Part shown: piece after piece, positions 8,755-17,817 of the stretch
Position numbering within the stretch: the first letter of the stretch is position 1
How the letters are laid out: each line of letters opens with the position of its first letter
Source: Variovorax soli NBRC 106424
Lineage (GTDB): Bacteria; Pseudomonadota; Gammaproteobacteria; Burkholderiales; Burkholderiaceae_C
Length of the DNA stretch: 44,166 nt
Assembly: GCF_001591385.1 (NCBI RefSeq)
Contig: NZ_BCUU01000038.1
Coordinates: 1 to 44,166 of the forward strand
Direction of reading: 5' to 3'
The notes under the pieces: model-generated
Databases searched by the model: none
Told to the model about the DNA's origin: nothing
Seen by the model: only the letters and a program-made list of their open reading frames with translations
Position numbers and translations under genes: made by a program

Positions 8755-10262
8755 TGAGCGACATCAGCAAGAAAGACCTCCACCAGTTGGGTGTCACCCA
8801 GCTCGCCAAGGCCCTGGCCGAGCGCAAGGTGTCGGCCGTCGAGACGGCCCAGCATTTCCTGGCCCGGGTGAAATCGCATCCCGAGCTGGGCGCCTTCGTG
8901 GCCCTCAATGAAGACGCCACCCTGGCGCAGGCCCGCGCCGCCGACGAGAAGATCGCCGCAAGCAACGCCGGCGCATTGGCCGGCGTGCCCATTGCCCACA
9001 AGGACATCTTCGTCACGACCGACTTCCCCACCACGGCGGGTTCGCGCATCCTGGCGGGCTACCAGTCGCCCTTCGACGCGACCGTGGTGCGCAAGCTGGC
9101 CGAGGCCGGCGTGGTGACGCTGGGCAAACTCAGCTGCGACGAGTTCGCCATGGGCTCGGCCAACGAGAACGTGGCCGTGCCGGCCGTGGGCCACGACAAG
9201 GCCGTGCCGGTGCGCAACCCCTGGGACCCGGAGCGCATTCCCGGCGGCTCGTCCGGCGGCAGCGCCGCCGCGGTGGCAGCCCGCCTCGCGCCCGCGGCCA
9301 CCGGCACCGACACCGGCGGCTCGATCCGGCAGCCGGCCTCCTTCTGCGGCATCACCGGCATCAAGCCCACCTACGGCCGGGCCTCGCGCTACGGCATGGT
9401 GGCCTTTGCCTCCAGCCTCGACCAGGCCGGCCCGATGGCCCGCAGCGCCGAGGACTGCGCGCTGCTGCTGAGCACCCTGTGCGGCCCCGACCCGGACCGC
9501 GACTCCACCTCGCTCGACCGCCCGGCCGAAGACTACGCGCGCTCGCTGAACGACTCGCTCGATGGCCTGCGCATCGGCGTGCCCAAGGAATTCCTGGAGT
9601 CCGGCAATGGGGGCGTGGCGCCCGGCGTGCGCGCCGCCGTCGAATCGGCCCTGGCCGAGTACGAGAAGCTGGGCGCCAAGCGCGTGGTGGTGTCGCTGCC
9701 GCGTACCGAGCTGTCCATTCCGGTGTACTACATCCTGGCCGCGGCCGAAGCGTCCAGCAACCTGAGCCGCTTCGACGGCGTCAAGTTCGGCCACCGCGCC
9801 AAGCACTACACCGACCTGGCCGACATGTACAAGAAGACGCGCGAAGAGGGCTTCGGCGACGAGGTCAAGCGCCGCATCATGATCGGCACCTATGTGCTGA
9901 GCCATGGCTACTACGACGCCTACTACCTGCAGGCGCAGAAGGTGCGCCGCATGATCGCCGACGACTTCCAGAACGCCTTCAAGGACTGCGACGTGATCGC
10001 CGGCCCGGCCGCGCCCACCGTGGCCTGGAAGATCGGCGAGCACGGCGACGACCCGGTGGCCGACTACCTGGCGGACATCTTCACCCTGCCCGGCTCGCTG
10101 GCCGGCCTCCCTGGCATGAGCCTCCCCGCCGGTTTTGATGGCCACATGCCCGTCGGCCTGCAACTGATCGGCAACTACTTCAACGAAGCGAAGCTGCTCA
10201 ATGCCGCGCACCGCTTCCAGCAGGCCACGGACTGGCACACGCGCACGCCGGAGGGCTTCTGA
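8754..10262 (+). CDS. gatA: Asp-tRNA(Asn)/Glu-tRNA(Gln) amidotransferase subunit A
   Basis: This 502-residue amidase-signature enzyme releases ammonia from glutamine for transfer to Glu-tRNA(Gln) or Asp-tRNA(Asn) on GatB. The Ser-cisSer-Lys triad is visible as Lys83 in GVPIAHKD, Ser166 in PGGSSGGS and Ser190 in [10 protein letters not shown], with the usual 24-residue spacing between the serines. The glutaminase-specific C-terminal region ([17 protein letters not shown]) is present. The start at 8754 overlaps the gatC stop. It is the housekeeping paralogue of the two amidase-signature enzymes in the catabolic region (AtzE- and AtzF-like). Confidence 0.97.
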   Translation: MSDISKKDLHQLGVTQLAKALAERKVSAVETAQHFLARVKSHPELGAFVALNEDATLAQARAADEKIAASNAGALAGVPIAHKDIFVTTDFPTTAGSRILAGYQSPFDATVVRKLAEAGVVTLGKLSCDEFAMGSANENVAVPAVGHDKAVPVRNPWDPERIPGGSSGGSAAAVAARLAPAATGTDTGGSIRQPASFCGITGIKPTYGRASRYGMVAFASSLDQAGPMARSAEDCALLLSTLCGPDPDRDSTSLDRPAEDYARSLNDSLDGLRIGVPKEFLESGNGGVAPGVRAAVESALAEYEKLGAKRVVVSLPRTELSIPVYYILAAAEASSNLSRFDGVKFGHRAKHYTDLADMYKKTREEGFGDEVKRRIMIGTYVLSHGYYDAYYLQAQKVRRMIADDFQNAFKDCDVIAGPAAPTVAWKIGEHGDDPVADYLADIFTLPGSLAGLPGMSLPAGFDGHMPVGLQLIGNYFNEAKLLNAAHRFQQATDWHTRTPEGF

Positions 10263-10263
10263 C

Positions 10264-11757
10264 ATGAGCAACGAACAAGTGAACACCTTCGAGGCACAGC
10301 AACAGGGCCGTCCGACCGGCCCGCTGGTGCAGGGCTATGAAGTCATCATCGGCTTCGAGACCCACGCCCAGTTGTCCACCGCCAGCAAGATCTTCAGCCG
10401 CGCAGCCACGGCCTTCGGCGCCGAGCCCAACACGCAGGCCTGCGCCGTGGACCTGGCCCTGCCCGGCACACTGCCGGTGATGAACAAGGGCGCCGTGGAG
10501 CGCGCCATCCAGCTCGGCCTGGCGCTGGGCTCCCACATCGCCCCGCGCAGCGTCTTTGCGCGCAAGAACTACTTCTACCCCGACCTGCCCAAGGGCTACC
10601 AGATCAGCCAGTACGAGATCCCGGTGGTGCAAGGCGGCACGGTGAGCTTCTACCTGGGCGAAGAGTTCAAAACCGTGCGCCTGGTGCGCGCGCACCTGGA
10701 AGAAGACGCGGGCAAGTCGCTGCACGAGAACTTCGTCGGCCAGTCGGGCATCGACCTGAACCGCGCCGGCACGCCGCTCCTGGAGATCGTGACCGAGCCC
10801 GACATGCGCTCCACCGCCGAGGCCGTGGCCTATGCCAAGGAGCTGCACAAGATCGTGACGTGGATCGGCATCTGCGACGGCAACATGCAGGAAGGCTCCT
10901 TCCGCTGCGACGCCAACGTCTCGGTGCGCAAGCCGGGCCAGCCGCTGGGCACGCGCCGCGAGATCAAGAACCTCAACAGCTTCCGCTTCATGCAGCAGGC
11001 GATCGACTACGAGATCCGCTGGCAGATCGAGCAGCTGGAAGACGGCCACGCCATCGAGCAGGCCACGGTGCTGTTCGACCCGGACACCGGCGAGACGCGT
11101 GCCATGCGCACCAAGGAAGACGCGGCCGACTACCGCTACTTCTCCGACCCGGACCTGCCGCCGCTGGCCATCTCGGCCGAGTGGATCGAGCGCGTGAAGG
11201 GCGCCATGCCCGAGCTGCCGCGCGCCATGGCCGAGCGCTACCAGCAGGCACACGGCCTGTCGGCCTACGACGCGACGCAGCTCACCTCGAGCCTGGCGCT
11301 GGCCCGCTACTTCGACGAGGCCGTGGCCGCCGGCGCCGCGCCCAAGCTGGCGAGCAACTGGATCACCGGCGAGATCGCGCGCCGGCTGAACGCGCAGGAA
11401 ATCGGCATCGAGGCCGCCCCGGTGAGCGCGAAGCAGCTGGCCCAGTTGATTGCCCGCATCGGTGACGGCACCGTGTCCAACAACGCCGCGCGCCAGGTAT
11501 TCGAGGCCCTGTGGACCGGCGAAGGCCAGGACGTGGACGCCGTCATCGAGGCCAAGGGCCTCAAGCAGATGAACGACACCGGTGCGCTGGAGAAGATCGT
11601 CGATGACGTGCTGGCCAAGAACCAGAAGAACATCGACGAATACCGCGCCGGCAAGGACAAGGCTTTCAACGCCCTGGTCGGCCAGGTGATGAAGGCCAGT
11701 GCCGGCAAGGCCAACCCGGCCCAGGTCAACGCTTTGCTGAAGTCCCGGTTGGGGTGA
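10264..11757 (+). CDS. gatB: Asp-tRNA(Asn)/Glu-tRNA(Gln) amidotransferase subunit B
   Basis: This 497-residue subunit phosphorylates the misacylated tRNA and accepts ammonia from GatA. Hallmarks are [13 protein letters not shown], the [18 protein letters not shown] signature, the [18 protein letters not shown] segment and the C-terminal YqeY-like tRNA-binding tail ending [14 protein letters not shown]. It begins one base after the gatA stop codon. Its last 32 bases overlap the 3' end of the convergent gene for a DUF4124-like protein. Confidence 0.97.
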   Translation: MSNEQVNTFEAQQQGRPTGPLVQGYEVIIGFETHAQLSTASKIFSRAATAFGAEPNTQACAVDLALPGTLPVMNKGAVERAIQLGLALGSHIAPRSVFARKNYFYPDLPKGYQISQYEIPVVQGGTVSFYLGEEFKTVRLVRAHLEEDAGKSLHENFVGQSGIDLNRAGTPLLEIVTEPDMRSTAEAVAYAKELHKIVTWIGICDGNMQEGSFRCDANVSVRKPGQPLGTRREIKNLNSFRFMQQAIDYEIRWQIEQLEDGHAIEQATVLFDPDTGETRAMRTKEDAADYRYFSDPDLPPLAISAEWIERVKGAMPELPRAMAERYQQAHGLSAYDATQLTSSLALARYFDEAVAAGAAPKLASNWITGEIARRLNAQEIGIEAAPVSAKQLAQLIARIGDGTVSNNAARQVFEALWTGEGQDVDAVIEAKGLKQMNDTGALEKIVDDVLAKNQKNIDEYRAGKDKAFNALVGQVMKASAGKANPAQVNALLKSRLG

Positions 11758-12436
11758 CGCCGGCGGCTGCCGCAGGCTGCGGTGGCCACAGCTTGGACAG
11801 GCGGACGCGCTCGTCGTCGAAGCGGGCGTTCACCCGCCGCTTCTCGTCTTCCTGGTCGGCGATGAAGCGGTTCTGCACCGCCGTGCTTTGCTGGATGTCG
11901 TCCAGCTCGCGCTTGAGCGAGGCCGGCGCGCGGCTGATGTCGCGGCTGTAGAACTCCAGCTCCTCGTCCACCTTCTTGCGGTCCAGCGCCAGCTCGCCCA
12001 CGCGCTTGCGGGCGGCCTGGATCACCACATCGATCTGCGCCAGCGCGTCGGCACGCTCGCGGTCGTGCGCGGCCGGCGTGGGGTAGCGGATGAGCAGGGC
12101 ACGCTCGCGGCGGCGCTCTTCCTGCGCACGCAACTGCGCCTGCTGGGCCAGGCGGTCTTTCTCTTCGCGCTCGGCCTGCTCGCGGGCCGTCAGCGTCGGG
12201 TCGACCTTGCGCTTGACGGTGCCGCTGGGGTTGAGTTCGCGCTGTTCGCGGTCGCTGCAGTCGGCAATCGGACGGTCAGCGGTGATGGTGCGCCCGCGGG
12301 AGTCGACACAGGAGTAGATACCCGCGCCACCGGCGGCAGCGTCACCGCGCTGCGGCTGTGCTTGCGCCGTGCAGGTCATCAGCAGCGCAAGGCTGGCGGC
12401 AATGGCAGAAAAGGCGAACTGGCGCACCGGCAACAC
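11726..12436 (-). CDS. Secreted DUF4124-like protein with a coiled-coil middle
   Basis: This is a 236-residue protein with an N-terminal signal peptide (about residues 1-27, ending TAQAQ). A short DUF4124-like module follows at about 38-75 ([17 protein letters not shown], then two Cys). A long charged region predicted to be coiled coil runs from about 80 to 215, and the tail is Ala/Pro-rich. DUF4124 proteins are envelope proteins of unknown function common in Betaproteobacteria. The start codon is GTG at 12436. The 3' end overlaps gatB by 32 bases, tail to tail. No role in the neighbouring pathways is suggested by the sequence. Confidence 0.8.
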   Translation of the reverse strand: MLPVRQFAFSAIAASLALLMTCTAQAQPQRGDAAAGGAGIYSCVDSRGRTITADRPIADCSDREQRELNPSGTVKRKVDPTLTAREQAEREEKDRLAQQAQLRAQEERRRERALLIRYPTPAAHDRERADALAQIDVVIQAARKRVGELALDRKKVDEELEFYSRDISRAPASLKRELDDIQQSTAVQNRFIADQEDEKRRVNARFDDERVRLSKLWPPQPAAAAGVTPTGTSAKR

Positions 12437-12489
12437 CTCGGTCGGAGAACAACAAGAGTATGAAGGGACGACAAGCGCTGCTGCAGGCC

Positions 12490-13191
12490 TCAGGCCGCCC
12501 CGTAGCGGGCCCGGTATGCCAGCACAGCCTGCTTGTGCTCGTCCAGGCCGTTGTCGGCCTGGGTGCTCAGATACTGAAGCAAGTCGCCCAGCGAGGCAAT
12601 CGAAACAACCTGCATGCCCAGCTGATTGCGGACGTACTGCACAGCGCTGTGGTCCACGTCCACGCCGTTTTCCGTCGCTTTTTCCTGCCGGTCGAGCGCG
12701 ATGGCCACCGCATGCGGCGTAGCGCCGGCCGCGCGAATGGCGGCAATCGACTCCCTGACGGCGGTGCCGGCGGACATCACGTCGTCGACGATGAGCACCC
12801 GGCCCTTGAGCGGCGCGCCGACCAGGGTGCCGCCTTCGCCGTGATCCTTGGCTTCCTTGCGGTTGTAGGCAAAAGGAATGTTGCGTCCGCGCCGCGCCAG
12901 CTCGGTGGCCACCGTCGCGCCCAGCGGAATGCCCTTGTAGGCGGGCCCGAAGATCATGTCGAACTCCAGGCCGCTGGCGATCAGCCGGTCTGCATAGAAT
13001 TCCGCCAGCCGTGCCATCTTGGCGCCGTCGTCGAACAGGCCGGCATTGAAGAAATAGGGGCTCATGCGGCCCGCCTTAGTCTTGAACTGGCCGAAGCGCA
13101 GCACCCCCGAATCCAGCGCGAACTGCACGAATTGCTGGGCAAGCTCGCCTTCGCCGGTCTTGTCCTGACCCACCACCACCTCTGAAGCCAT
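12490..13191 (-). CDS. pyrE: Orotate phosphoribosyltransferase
   Basis: This 233-residue enzyme transfers orotate to PRPP to form OMP in pyrimidine synthesis. The PRPP-binding motif VLIVDDVMSAGTA, the family segments RMSPYFFNAGLFDDG and GPAYKGIPLGATVA, and FAYNRKEAKDHGEGG, which carries the conserved catalytic lysines, are all present. The ATG at 13191 has AAGGA about eight bases upstream; this site lies in the first codons of the divergent exonuclease III gene. Only 13 bases separate the two start codons, so the pyrE promoter must lie inside the neighbour's coding sequence. Confidence 0.95.
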   Translation of the reverse strand: MASEVVVGQDKTGEGELAQQFVQFALDSGVLRFGQFKTKAGRMSPYFFNAGLFDDGAKMARLAEFYADRLIASGLEFDMIFGPAYKGIPLGATVATELARRGRNIPFAYNRKEAKDHGEGGTLVGAPLKGRVLIVDDVMSAGTAVRESIAAIRAAGATPHAVAIALDRQEKATENGVDVDHSAVQYVRNQLGMQVVSIASLGDLLQYLSTQADNGLDEHKQAVLAYRARYGAA

Positions 13192-13204
13192 CGGGAATCC
13201 TTCC

Positions 13205-14008
13205 TTGTTCAAACTCACCAGCCTCAACCTCAACGGCTTGCGTTCGGCCACCACCAAGGGCGTCGCCGACTGGGTGGCGCAACTGGCGCCGGATTGTATT
13301 TGCATGCAGGAAATCCGCGTCCAGGCCAGCGACATCGAGGGCCGTTTCGAGGAGATGGCCGGCCTCAAGGGTCACTTCCACTTCGCCGAGAAGAAAGGCT
13401 ACGCCGGCACGGCCGTCTACACCAAGCATGCCCCCAGCGACGTGGTGGTGGGCTGGGGCGACAAGGAATTCGACGCCGAAGGCCGCTATCTGGAGCTGCG
13501 CTTCGACACGCCAAAGCGCAAGTTCTCGGTGATCAGCTGCTACTTCCCCAGCGGCTCGTCGGGCGAGGAGCGCCAGGCGGCCAAGTTCCGCTTCCTGGCC
13601 GGCTTCTTTCCGCACCTGGTCCAGCTCAAGAAGGAGCGCGAGTTCGTGCTGTGCGGCGACATCAACATCGCGCACAAGGAAGCCGACCTTAAGAACTGGA
13701 AGGGCAACCTGAAGAACAGCGGCTTCCTGCCCGAGGAGCGCGCCTGGATGACCCGCCTGCTGGACATCGGCGCCGAAGGCGCGGGCCTGGTGGACGTGTA
13801 CCGCCTGCTCAAACCCGACACCACCGACGACTGCTACACCTGGTGGAGCAATCGCGGCCAGGCGCGCGCCAAGAACGTGGGCTGGCGGCTGGACTACCAC
13901 CTGGCGACCCCGGCCATCGCCCAGCTGGCGCGCAGCGAAGAGATCTACAGGACCGTGCGCTTCAGCGACCACGCGCCGATCACGGTGGATTACGAGTTCA
14001 CGCTCTAG
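13205..14008 (+). CDS. xth: Exodeoxyribonuclease III (AP endonuclease)
   Basis: This 267-residue exonuclease III-family enzyme nicks DNA at abasic sites in base-excision repair. Metal-binding and catalytic motifs are visible: SLNLNGLRS, CMQEIRVQ, GYAGTAVYTK, LCGDINIAHKEADLKN, WRLDYHLAT and the final SDHAPI with the catalytic His. The start is TTG at 13205 because there is no upstream ATG or GTG in frame before the pyrE start. The stop TAG shares four bases (CTAG) with the stop of the convergent amidohydrolase. Confidence 0.94.
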   Translation: MFKLTSLNLNGLRSATTKGVADWVAQLAPDCICMQEIRVQASDIEGRFEEMAGLKGHFHFAEKKGYAGTAVYTKHAPSDVVVGWGDKEFDAEGRYLELRFDTPKRKFSVISCYFPSGSSGEERQAAKFRFLAGFFPHLVQLKKEREFVLCGDINIAHKEADLKNWKGNLKNSGFLPEERAWMTRLLDIGAEGAGLVDVYRLLKPDTTDDCYTWWSNRGQARAKNVGWRLDYHLATPAIAQLARSEEIYRTVRFSDHAPITVDYEFTL

Positions 14009-15516
14009 CTGCAGCAGCCCAGCGGCCCTTCGCTGTAGAAGGGGGCCAGGTCCTGCGCGAGTGCGCGCAGTGTCTGGAGCCACTGGCCGTGGGCACCGTC
14101 CGCCGCCAGTGCGGCGAGGGCGCGGGCGACCAGCTCGGCGCGCAACTGCGGCTCGTCGATGCCGGTGACGCGCCCGCCTTCCACCACCGTCCGGCCGCCC
14201 ACCAGCACCTTGTCGATGTGAGTGCCGTTGGCACGCGCCAGCAGCAGGTCCATCGGGTCCACGTCGGCGAAGATCGCATCGTCGTCGAGCCGCTCCCAAT
14301 CGAGCAGCACCAGGTCGGCCGGCTCGCCGGGCGCCAGGCGGCCGGTGGCGATGGCGCCTGCGCCGCTCACGCTGCGCGCGCCATGGCGGCCGGCAAAGTC
14401 CCACAGCTGCTTCCGCGTCATGGTGGTGTCGAAGCCCCAGCCCCGGTGCAGCATGTAGGCCAGGCGCATTTCCCGCAGCGCATCGTCGTCCTCGTCGATG
14501 CCGGTGCCGTCCAGGCCCATGGCGACGCGGCAGCCCTGTCGCAGCATCTCGGCCACCGGCGCGATGCCCGACTTGAGGTACAGGTTGGAGCTGGTGTTGA
14601 CGGCAATGGTCACGCCGCGCTCGGCCAGCAGGGCCAGTTCCTCGGGCCGGGCGTGGGTGCAATGCGCGAGCGTGAGGCGCGGGCTGAGCAGTCCGATCCG
14701 GTCCAGGAAGCGCAGCATGCCCTCGGGATGGTGGCGGTCGGCCCAGGCACGCTGGTAGGGCGTCTCCAGGCAATGCATGTGCACCGGCCGGCCCGTGTCG
14801 GCCGAGGCCAGCGCAATGGCCTCCAGCAGCGGCGTGCTGCACCACTGCACCGCGGCCGGGCCGTACTGCGCAGTCACCTGGCCGGCAAGGCCTTCTTCCT
14901 CCAGCATCTGGGCCACCTCGTCCACCTGCCGGATCTGCTGCGCCGGTGCCACGGCCTTGGCGGACAGGCGTCCGGCCACTGCGTCGCGAATGCCCGGGCG
15001 CAATGCGCGCAGCACCGCCGCGTCATCTTCATAGGCAATGCCGTTGCGATCGCGCATGGCCACGGCCAAGCCGATGCGCACGCCGACGTCGCGCGCCGCT
15101 CGCGCCACCGCCCGCGCCTCGTCGACGAAGGGCATGCCGCCTTGCACGCGCGTGTAGTGCACCATGAGATTGGCAACGCCGTGGCGCACCGAGCGCGCGA
15201 AGGAGGTGGCGGCGCACAGGTACGGGTCCATGCCCGGCACCACGCCCAGGAACGGGATCCAGCTTCCCAGCGGCTTGTCGTAGGCACCCAGGGTGGCGCT
15301 GCGGAAGGTACGGCCATGGTCGTGCGCGTTCGAGAGGGCGGGCAGCGCCAGCCGGCGCGGCCCGCCTGCGGGCTGATCCGTCGGCACCATCGCTTCGATG
15401 CGTCCGTCGCCGCCGATAGCGATGCGCATGTCGGGCTGCGGCGAGGTAACGCCCGGCTCGGACAGCAGCCAGGCGCAGTCGAGTTGCGTGGAGGTGGAAG
15501 GCATCTGCTGGGTCAT
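14005..15516 (-). CDS. Metal-dependent amidohydrolase (TrzA/cytosine-deaminase-like)
   Basis: This 503-residue amidohydrolase-superfamily enzyme has a mononuclear metal site. Ligands visible are HDH (His65, His67) after LPALSNA, His246/His248 in VHMHCLE, His285 in LAHCTH and Asp336 in MGLDGTGIDED. There is no carboxylated lysine at the binuclear position, which fits the deaminase/chlorohydrolase branch (cytosine deaminase, guanine deaminase, TrzA, AtzB). It is the last gene of the minus-strand unit that also carries a cyanuric acid hydrolase-family protein. A likely role is deaminating or hydrolysing a substituted ring before ring opening, but the substrate is unknown. Confidence 0.82.
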   Translation of the reverse strand: MTQQMPSTSTQLDCAWLLSEPGVTSPQPDMRIAIGGDGRIEAMVPTDQPAGGPRRLALPALSNAHDHGRTFRSATLGAYDKPLGSWIPFLGVVPGMDPYLCAATSFARSVRHGVANLMVHYTRVQGGMPFVDEARAVARAARDVGVRIGLAVAMRDRNGIAYEDDAAVLRALRPGIRDAVAGRLSAKAVAPAQQIRQVDEVAQMLEEEGLAGQVTAQYGPAAVQWCSTPLLEAIALASADTGRPVHMHCLETPYQRAWADRHHPEGMLRFLDRIGLLSPRLTLAHCTHARPEELALLAERGVTIAVNTSSNLYLKSGIAPVAEMLRQGCRVAMGLDGTGIDEDDDALREMRLAYMLHRGWGFDTTMTRKQLWDFAGRHGARSVSGAGAIATGRLAPGEPADLVLLDWERLDDDAIFADVDPMDLLLARANGTHIDKVLVGGRTVVEGGRVTGIDEPQLRAELVARALAALAADGAHGQWLQTLRALAQDLAPFYSEGPLGCCS

Positions 15517-15536
15517 GGCGATCCGCTATGCAATGC

Positions 15537-16580
15537 TCAGGCCAAGGCCGCCTTGCGCTCGGCCAGCGACGGCAGGAAGCGCCGGTCGAACACCTCCTGC
15601 GGCGCCGGCGCACGCGGTAACGAAAAGGCCTGCTGCAGCTGGGCCATGGCACGGCCCATGCGCTCGTCATCGACATCGCCCAGGCCGCGCACCCCGACTT
15701 CGGGCGTGAGGATCACCGTGCGCTGCGCATACAGCAGGCGGCGCTTTTCGAGCGCCACGTCCAGCAAGGGCTCGCGCGCCTTCAACGCGGCCATCGCGGC
15801 GCCCGGGTCGGCCAGCGTGTCACGCACGGCCCGATGAATGGCGCGCACCAGGCCGGCCACCGCCTCGGGCCGTTCGCGCAGGAAGCTGCGCGACACCAGC
15901 ACGCCGTTGCCATACAGGTCCACCCCGTGGTCGGCGTAGTGGAACCAGCGGATGTCGCGGTCGGGGTCCACGCCCTGCGCCACCAGGTTCATGTAGCTGG
16001 TGACCGAGAACACGGCCGAGCCTTCCACATGGTCCTTGAGCAGCATCTGCTCCTGCAGGTTGGGCGCCATGTTCATCCATTGCACCTTGGCGGCGTCGAT
16101 GCCGGCCCGCGCGGCCACCACGGGAAACATCTTCGCGGCGGCACCCCCTGCAGGCGAGCCGAGGGTGCGTCCCTCCAGGTCGCGCATGCTGCGAACCGGG
16201 CTGGACGCTTTCACGATCAAGGCATACGGCGCGCGGTTGTAGAGCATGTAGACCATCACCGGCGCCTCGCCGGGCCGGGTGGCCGCCATCTGCGCAATGG
16301 CATTGACGTCGCCGAATCCGGTCTGGTAGCCACCGGCCATGACCTTGGTGACACTGGCCGCCGAGCCTTCGCCCTGGTCGATGGTCACGTCCAGCTTCTC
16401 GGCGGCGAAATAGCCGCGCGAGAGCGCGAGCTGGAACCAGCCATGCACGCCCTGCAGTTTCCAGTCGAGCACGAAGCGCACCGGCGTCGGGCCGTCGGCG
16501 GCCCGCACCAGCGGCGAAGCAAGCACGGCGGCGCCGGCCAGGCCCCGCAGGATGTGGCGGCGGCCGATGGAGGATGTCAT
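15537..16580 (-). CDS. ABC transporter substrate-binding protein (NMT1/SsuA-like)
   Basis: This 347-residue periplasmic binding protein has a Tat-like N-terminus (IGRRHILRGLAGAAVLASP) and the NMT1/THI5 fold of the nitrate/taurine/thiamine-precursor import family. Typical segments are RFVLDWKLQGVHGWFQLALSRGYF near the N-terminus, DVTIDQGEGSAAS and the ligand-lobe stretch MAPNLQEQML. It is clearly paralogous to the binding protein at 22165-23220 through its whole length. It lies between the DUF3830 gene and the amidohydrolase and probably serves the permease and ATPase just upstream. The imported compound is probably a small nitrogen ring, by context only. Confidence 0.88.
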   Translation of the reverse strand: MTSSIGRRHILRGLAGAAVLASPLVRAADGPTPVRFVLDWKLQGVHGWFQLALSRGYFAAEKLDVTIDQGEGSAASVTKVMAGGYQTGFGDVNAIAQMAATRPGEAPVMVYMLYNRAPYALIVKASSPVRSMRDLEGRTLGSPAGGAAAKMFPVVAARAGIDAAKVQWMNMAPNLQEQMLLKDHVEGSAVFSVTSYMNLVAQGVDPDRDIRWFHYADHGVDLYGNGVLVSRSFLRERPEAVAGLVRAIHRAVRDTLADPGAAMAALKAREPLLDVALEKRRLLYAQRTVILTPEVGVRGLGDVDDERMGRAMAQLQQAFSLPRAPAPQEVFDRRFLPSLAERKAALA

Positions 16581-16615
16581 GGGAGTTTCCTTGGAAAGAG
16601 ACCTGGGAAGAGATG

Positions 16616-17035
16616 TCACTCGGGTTCGAACAGCACGTCCTGCGCGCCTTCCCACAGCACCTTGGTGCCCAGCGCGCGCAGTTGCTCGCGCCCTTCGGTG
16701 ATGGTGAGGAAGTGGTTGCCCGCCAGCTGCCCCAGCTTGCTGGAGAAGCTGCAGGCGCCGTAGGCGAGGATGATTTCCGTCTCGCTGTAGCCGCCGGGGT
16801 AGAACAGGATGTCGCCCACCGACGGATGGCTGGTGTGGTTCTCGAAGCCCACGCCGAGCTGGAACTCGCCCAGCGGCACCCAGACGCCCTCCCCGCTCCA
16901 GCGCACATGGATGAGCTTTTGCCGATAAGGCAGCAGCTTCTCGAAGGCGGCCACGGTCAGCGGCGCGTCGGGATGGGTTTCGGCCACGAAGTGCAGGCCG
17001 CCGGCGGTGATGTGGATGCGTTTGCTTGGGGTCAT
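16616..17035 (-). CDS. DUF3830 family protein
   Basis: This 139-residue soluble protein matches the DUF3830 pattern: a cyclophilin-like small beta-rich fold with LPYRQKLIHVRWSGEGVWVPLG, ENHTSHPSVGDILFYPGG and an ILAYGACSFSSKLGQLAGNHF stretch. No catalytic function is established to my knowledge. Its start overlaps the permease stop by ATGA and it precedes a transporter binding-protein gene, so it is made together with importer and hydrolases. Family members recur in amidohydrolase clusters, which suggests an accessory enzymatic or ligand-binding role; that is inference. Confidence 0.82.
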   Translation of the reverse strand: MTPSKRIHITAGGLHFVAETHPDAPLTVAAFEKLLPYRQKLIHVRWSGEGVWVPLGEFQLGVGFENHTSHPSVGDILFYPGGYSETEIILAYGACSFSSKLGQLAGNHFLTITEGREQLRALGTKVLWEGAQDVLFEPE

Positions 17036-17817
17036 GCCATCACCATATCGTTCTTGCGCTGCGCCCAGCCGGTCATGCGGCGTTCCAGGAAGGCGGACAC
17101 CGCATAGAGCAGCACACCCATCAGCGCCAGCAGGAACAGGCCCGCGAACACCATCGGCACATCGAAGTTGCCGCTGGCGATCATCATCACCGTGCCGATG
17201 CCCTTGTTGGCCGCCACCGTTTCGCTCAGCACGGTGCCCACGAAGGACAGCGTGATGGCGATCTTGAGCGAGGCGAACAGGTAAGGCAGCGTGCGCGGCA
17301 GGCCGACGTTCCACAGGATGTCGCGCTTGCGGGCGCCCAGCACGCGCAGTACGTCCTCCAGCTCCGGCTCGGTGCTGGCCAGCCCGGTGGCGACGTTGAC
17401 GACCACCGGAAAGATGCTGATCACCATCGAGGTGAGGATGGCCGGCACGGTGCCCGCGCCGAACCACACGACGAACAGCGGCACCACCGCCACCTTCGGA
17501 ATGCTGGAAAAACCCACCAGCAGCGGATAGGTCACGTCGTAGGCCAGCTTGGACGAGCCGATCAGCACGCCCAGCAGCACGCCCACGAGCACGCCGAGCG
17601 CGAAGCCGACGAAGGTCGTGTAGAGCGTCTGCAGCGTGTGCGGCCACAGGAGCGACATCTTCTGCACCAGCACCAGCGCGATCTGGCTGGGCCGCGGCAA
17701 CACCAGGTCGGACACGCCGGTGGCCAGGCACACCAGCTCCCACAGCACGAAGAAGCCGACCAGTGCGCTGCCCGACAGCAGGCGCTGCCGCAGCTTGGGG
17801 GATGGCGCCGCGCTCAT
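17032..17817 (-). CDS. ABC transporter permease (SsuC/TauC-like)
   Basis: This 261-residue inner-membrane permease has about six transmembrane helices and the cytoplasmic EAA loop (ASTEPELEDVLRVLGARKRDILWNVGLPRTLPYLFAS), typical of the nitrate/sulfonate/taurine import family. It is coupled on both sides by ATGA overlaps, to the ATPase gene upstream and the DUF3830 gene downstream. With the ATPase it forms an importer that could use either of the two paralogous binding proteins in this unit. Confidence 0.92.
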   Translation of the reverse strand: MSAAPSPKLRQRLLSGSALVGFFVLWELVCLATGVSDLVLPRPSQIALVLVQKMSLLWPHTLQTLYTTFVGFALGVLVGVLLGVLIGSSKLAYDVTYPLLVGFSSIPKVAVVPLFVVWFGAGTVPAILTSMVISIFPVVVNVATGLASTEPELEDVLRVLGARKRDILWNVGLPRTLPYLFASLKIAITLSFVGTVLSETVAANKGIGTVMMIASGNFDVPMVFAGLFLLALMGVLLYAVSAFLERRMTGWAQRKNDMVMA

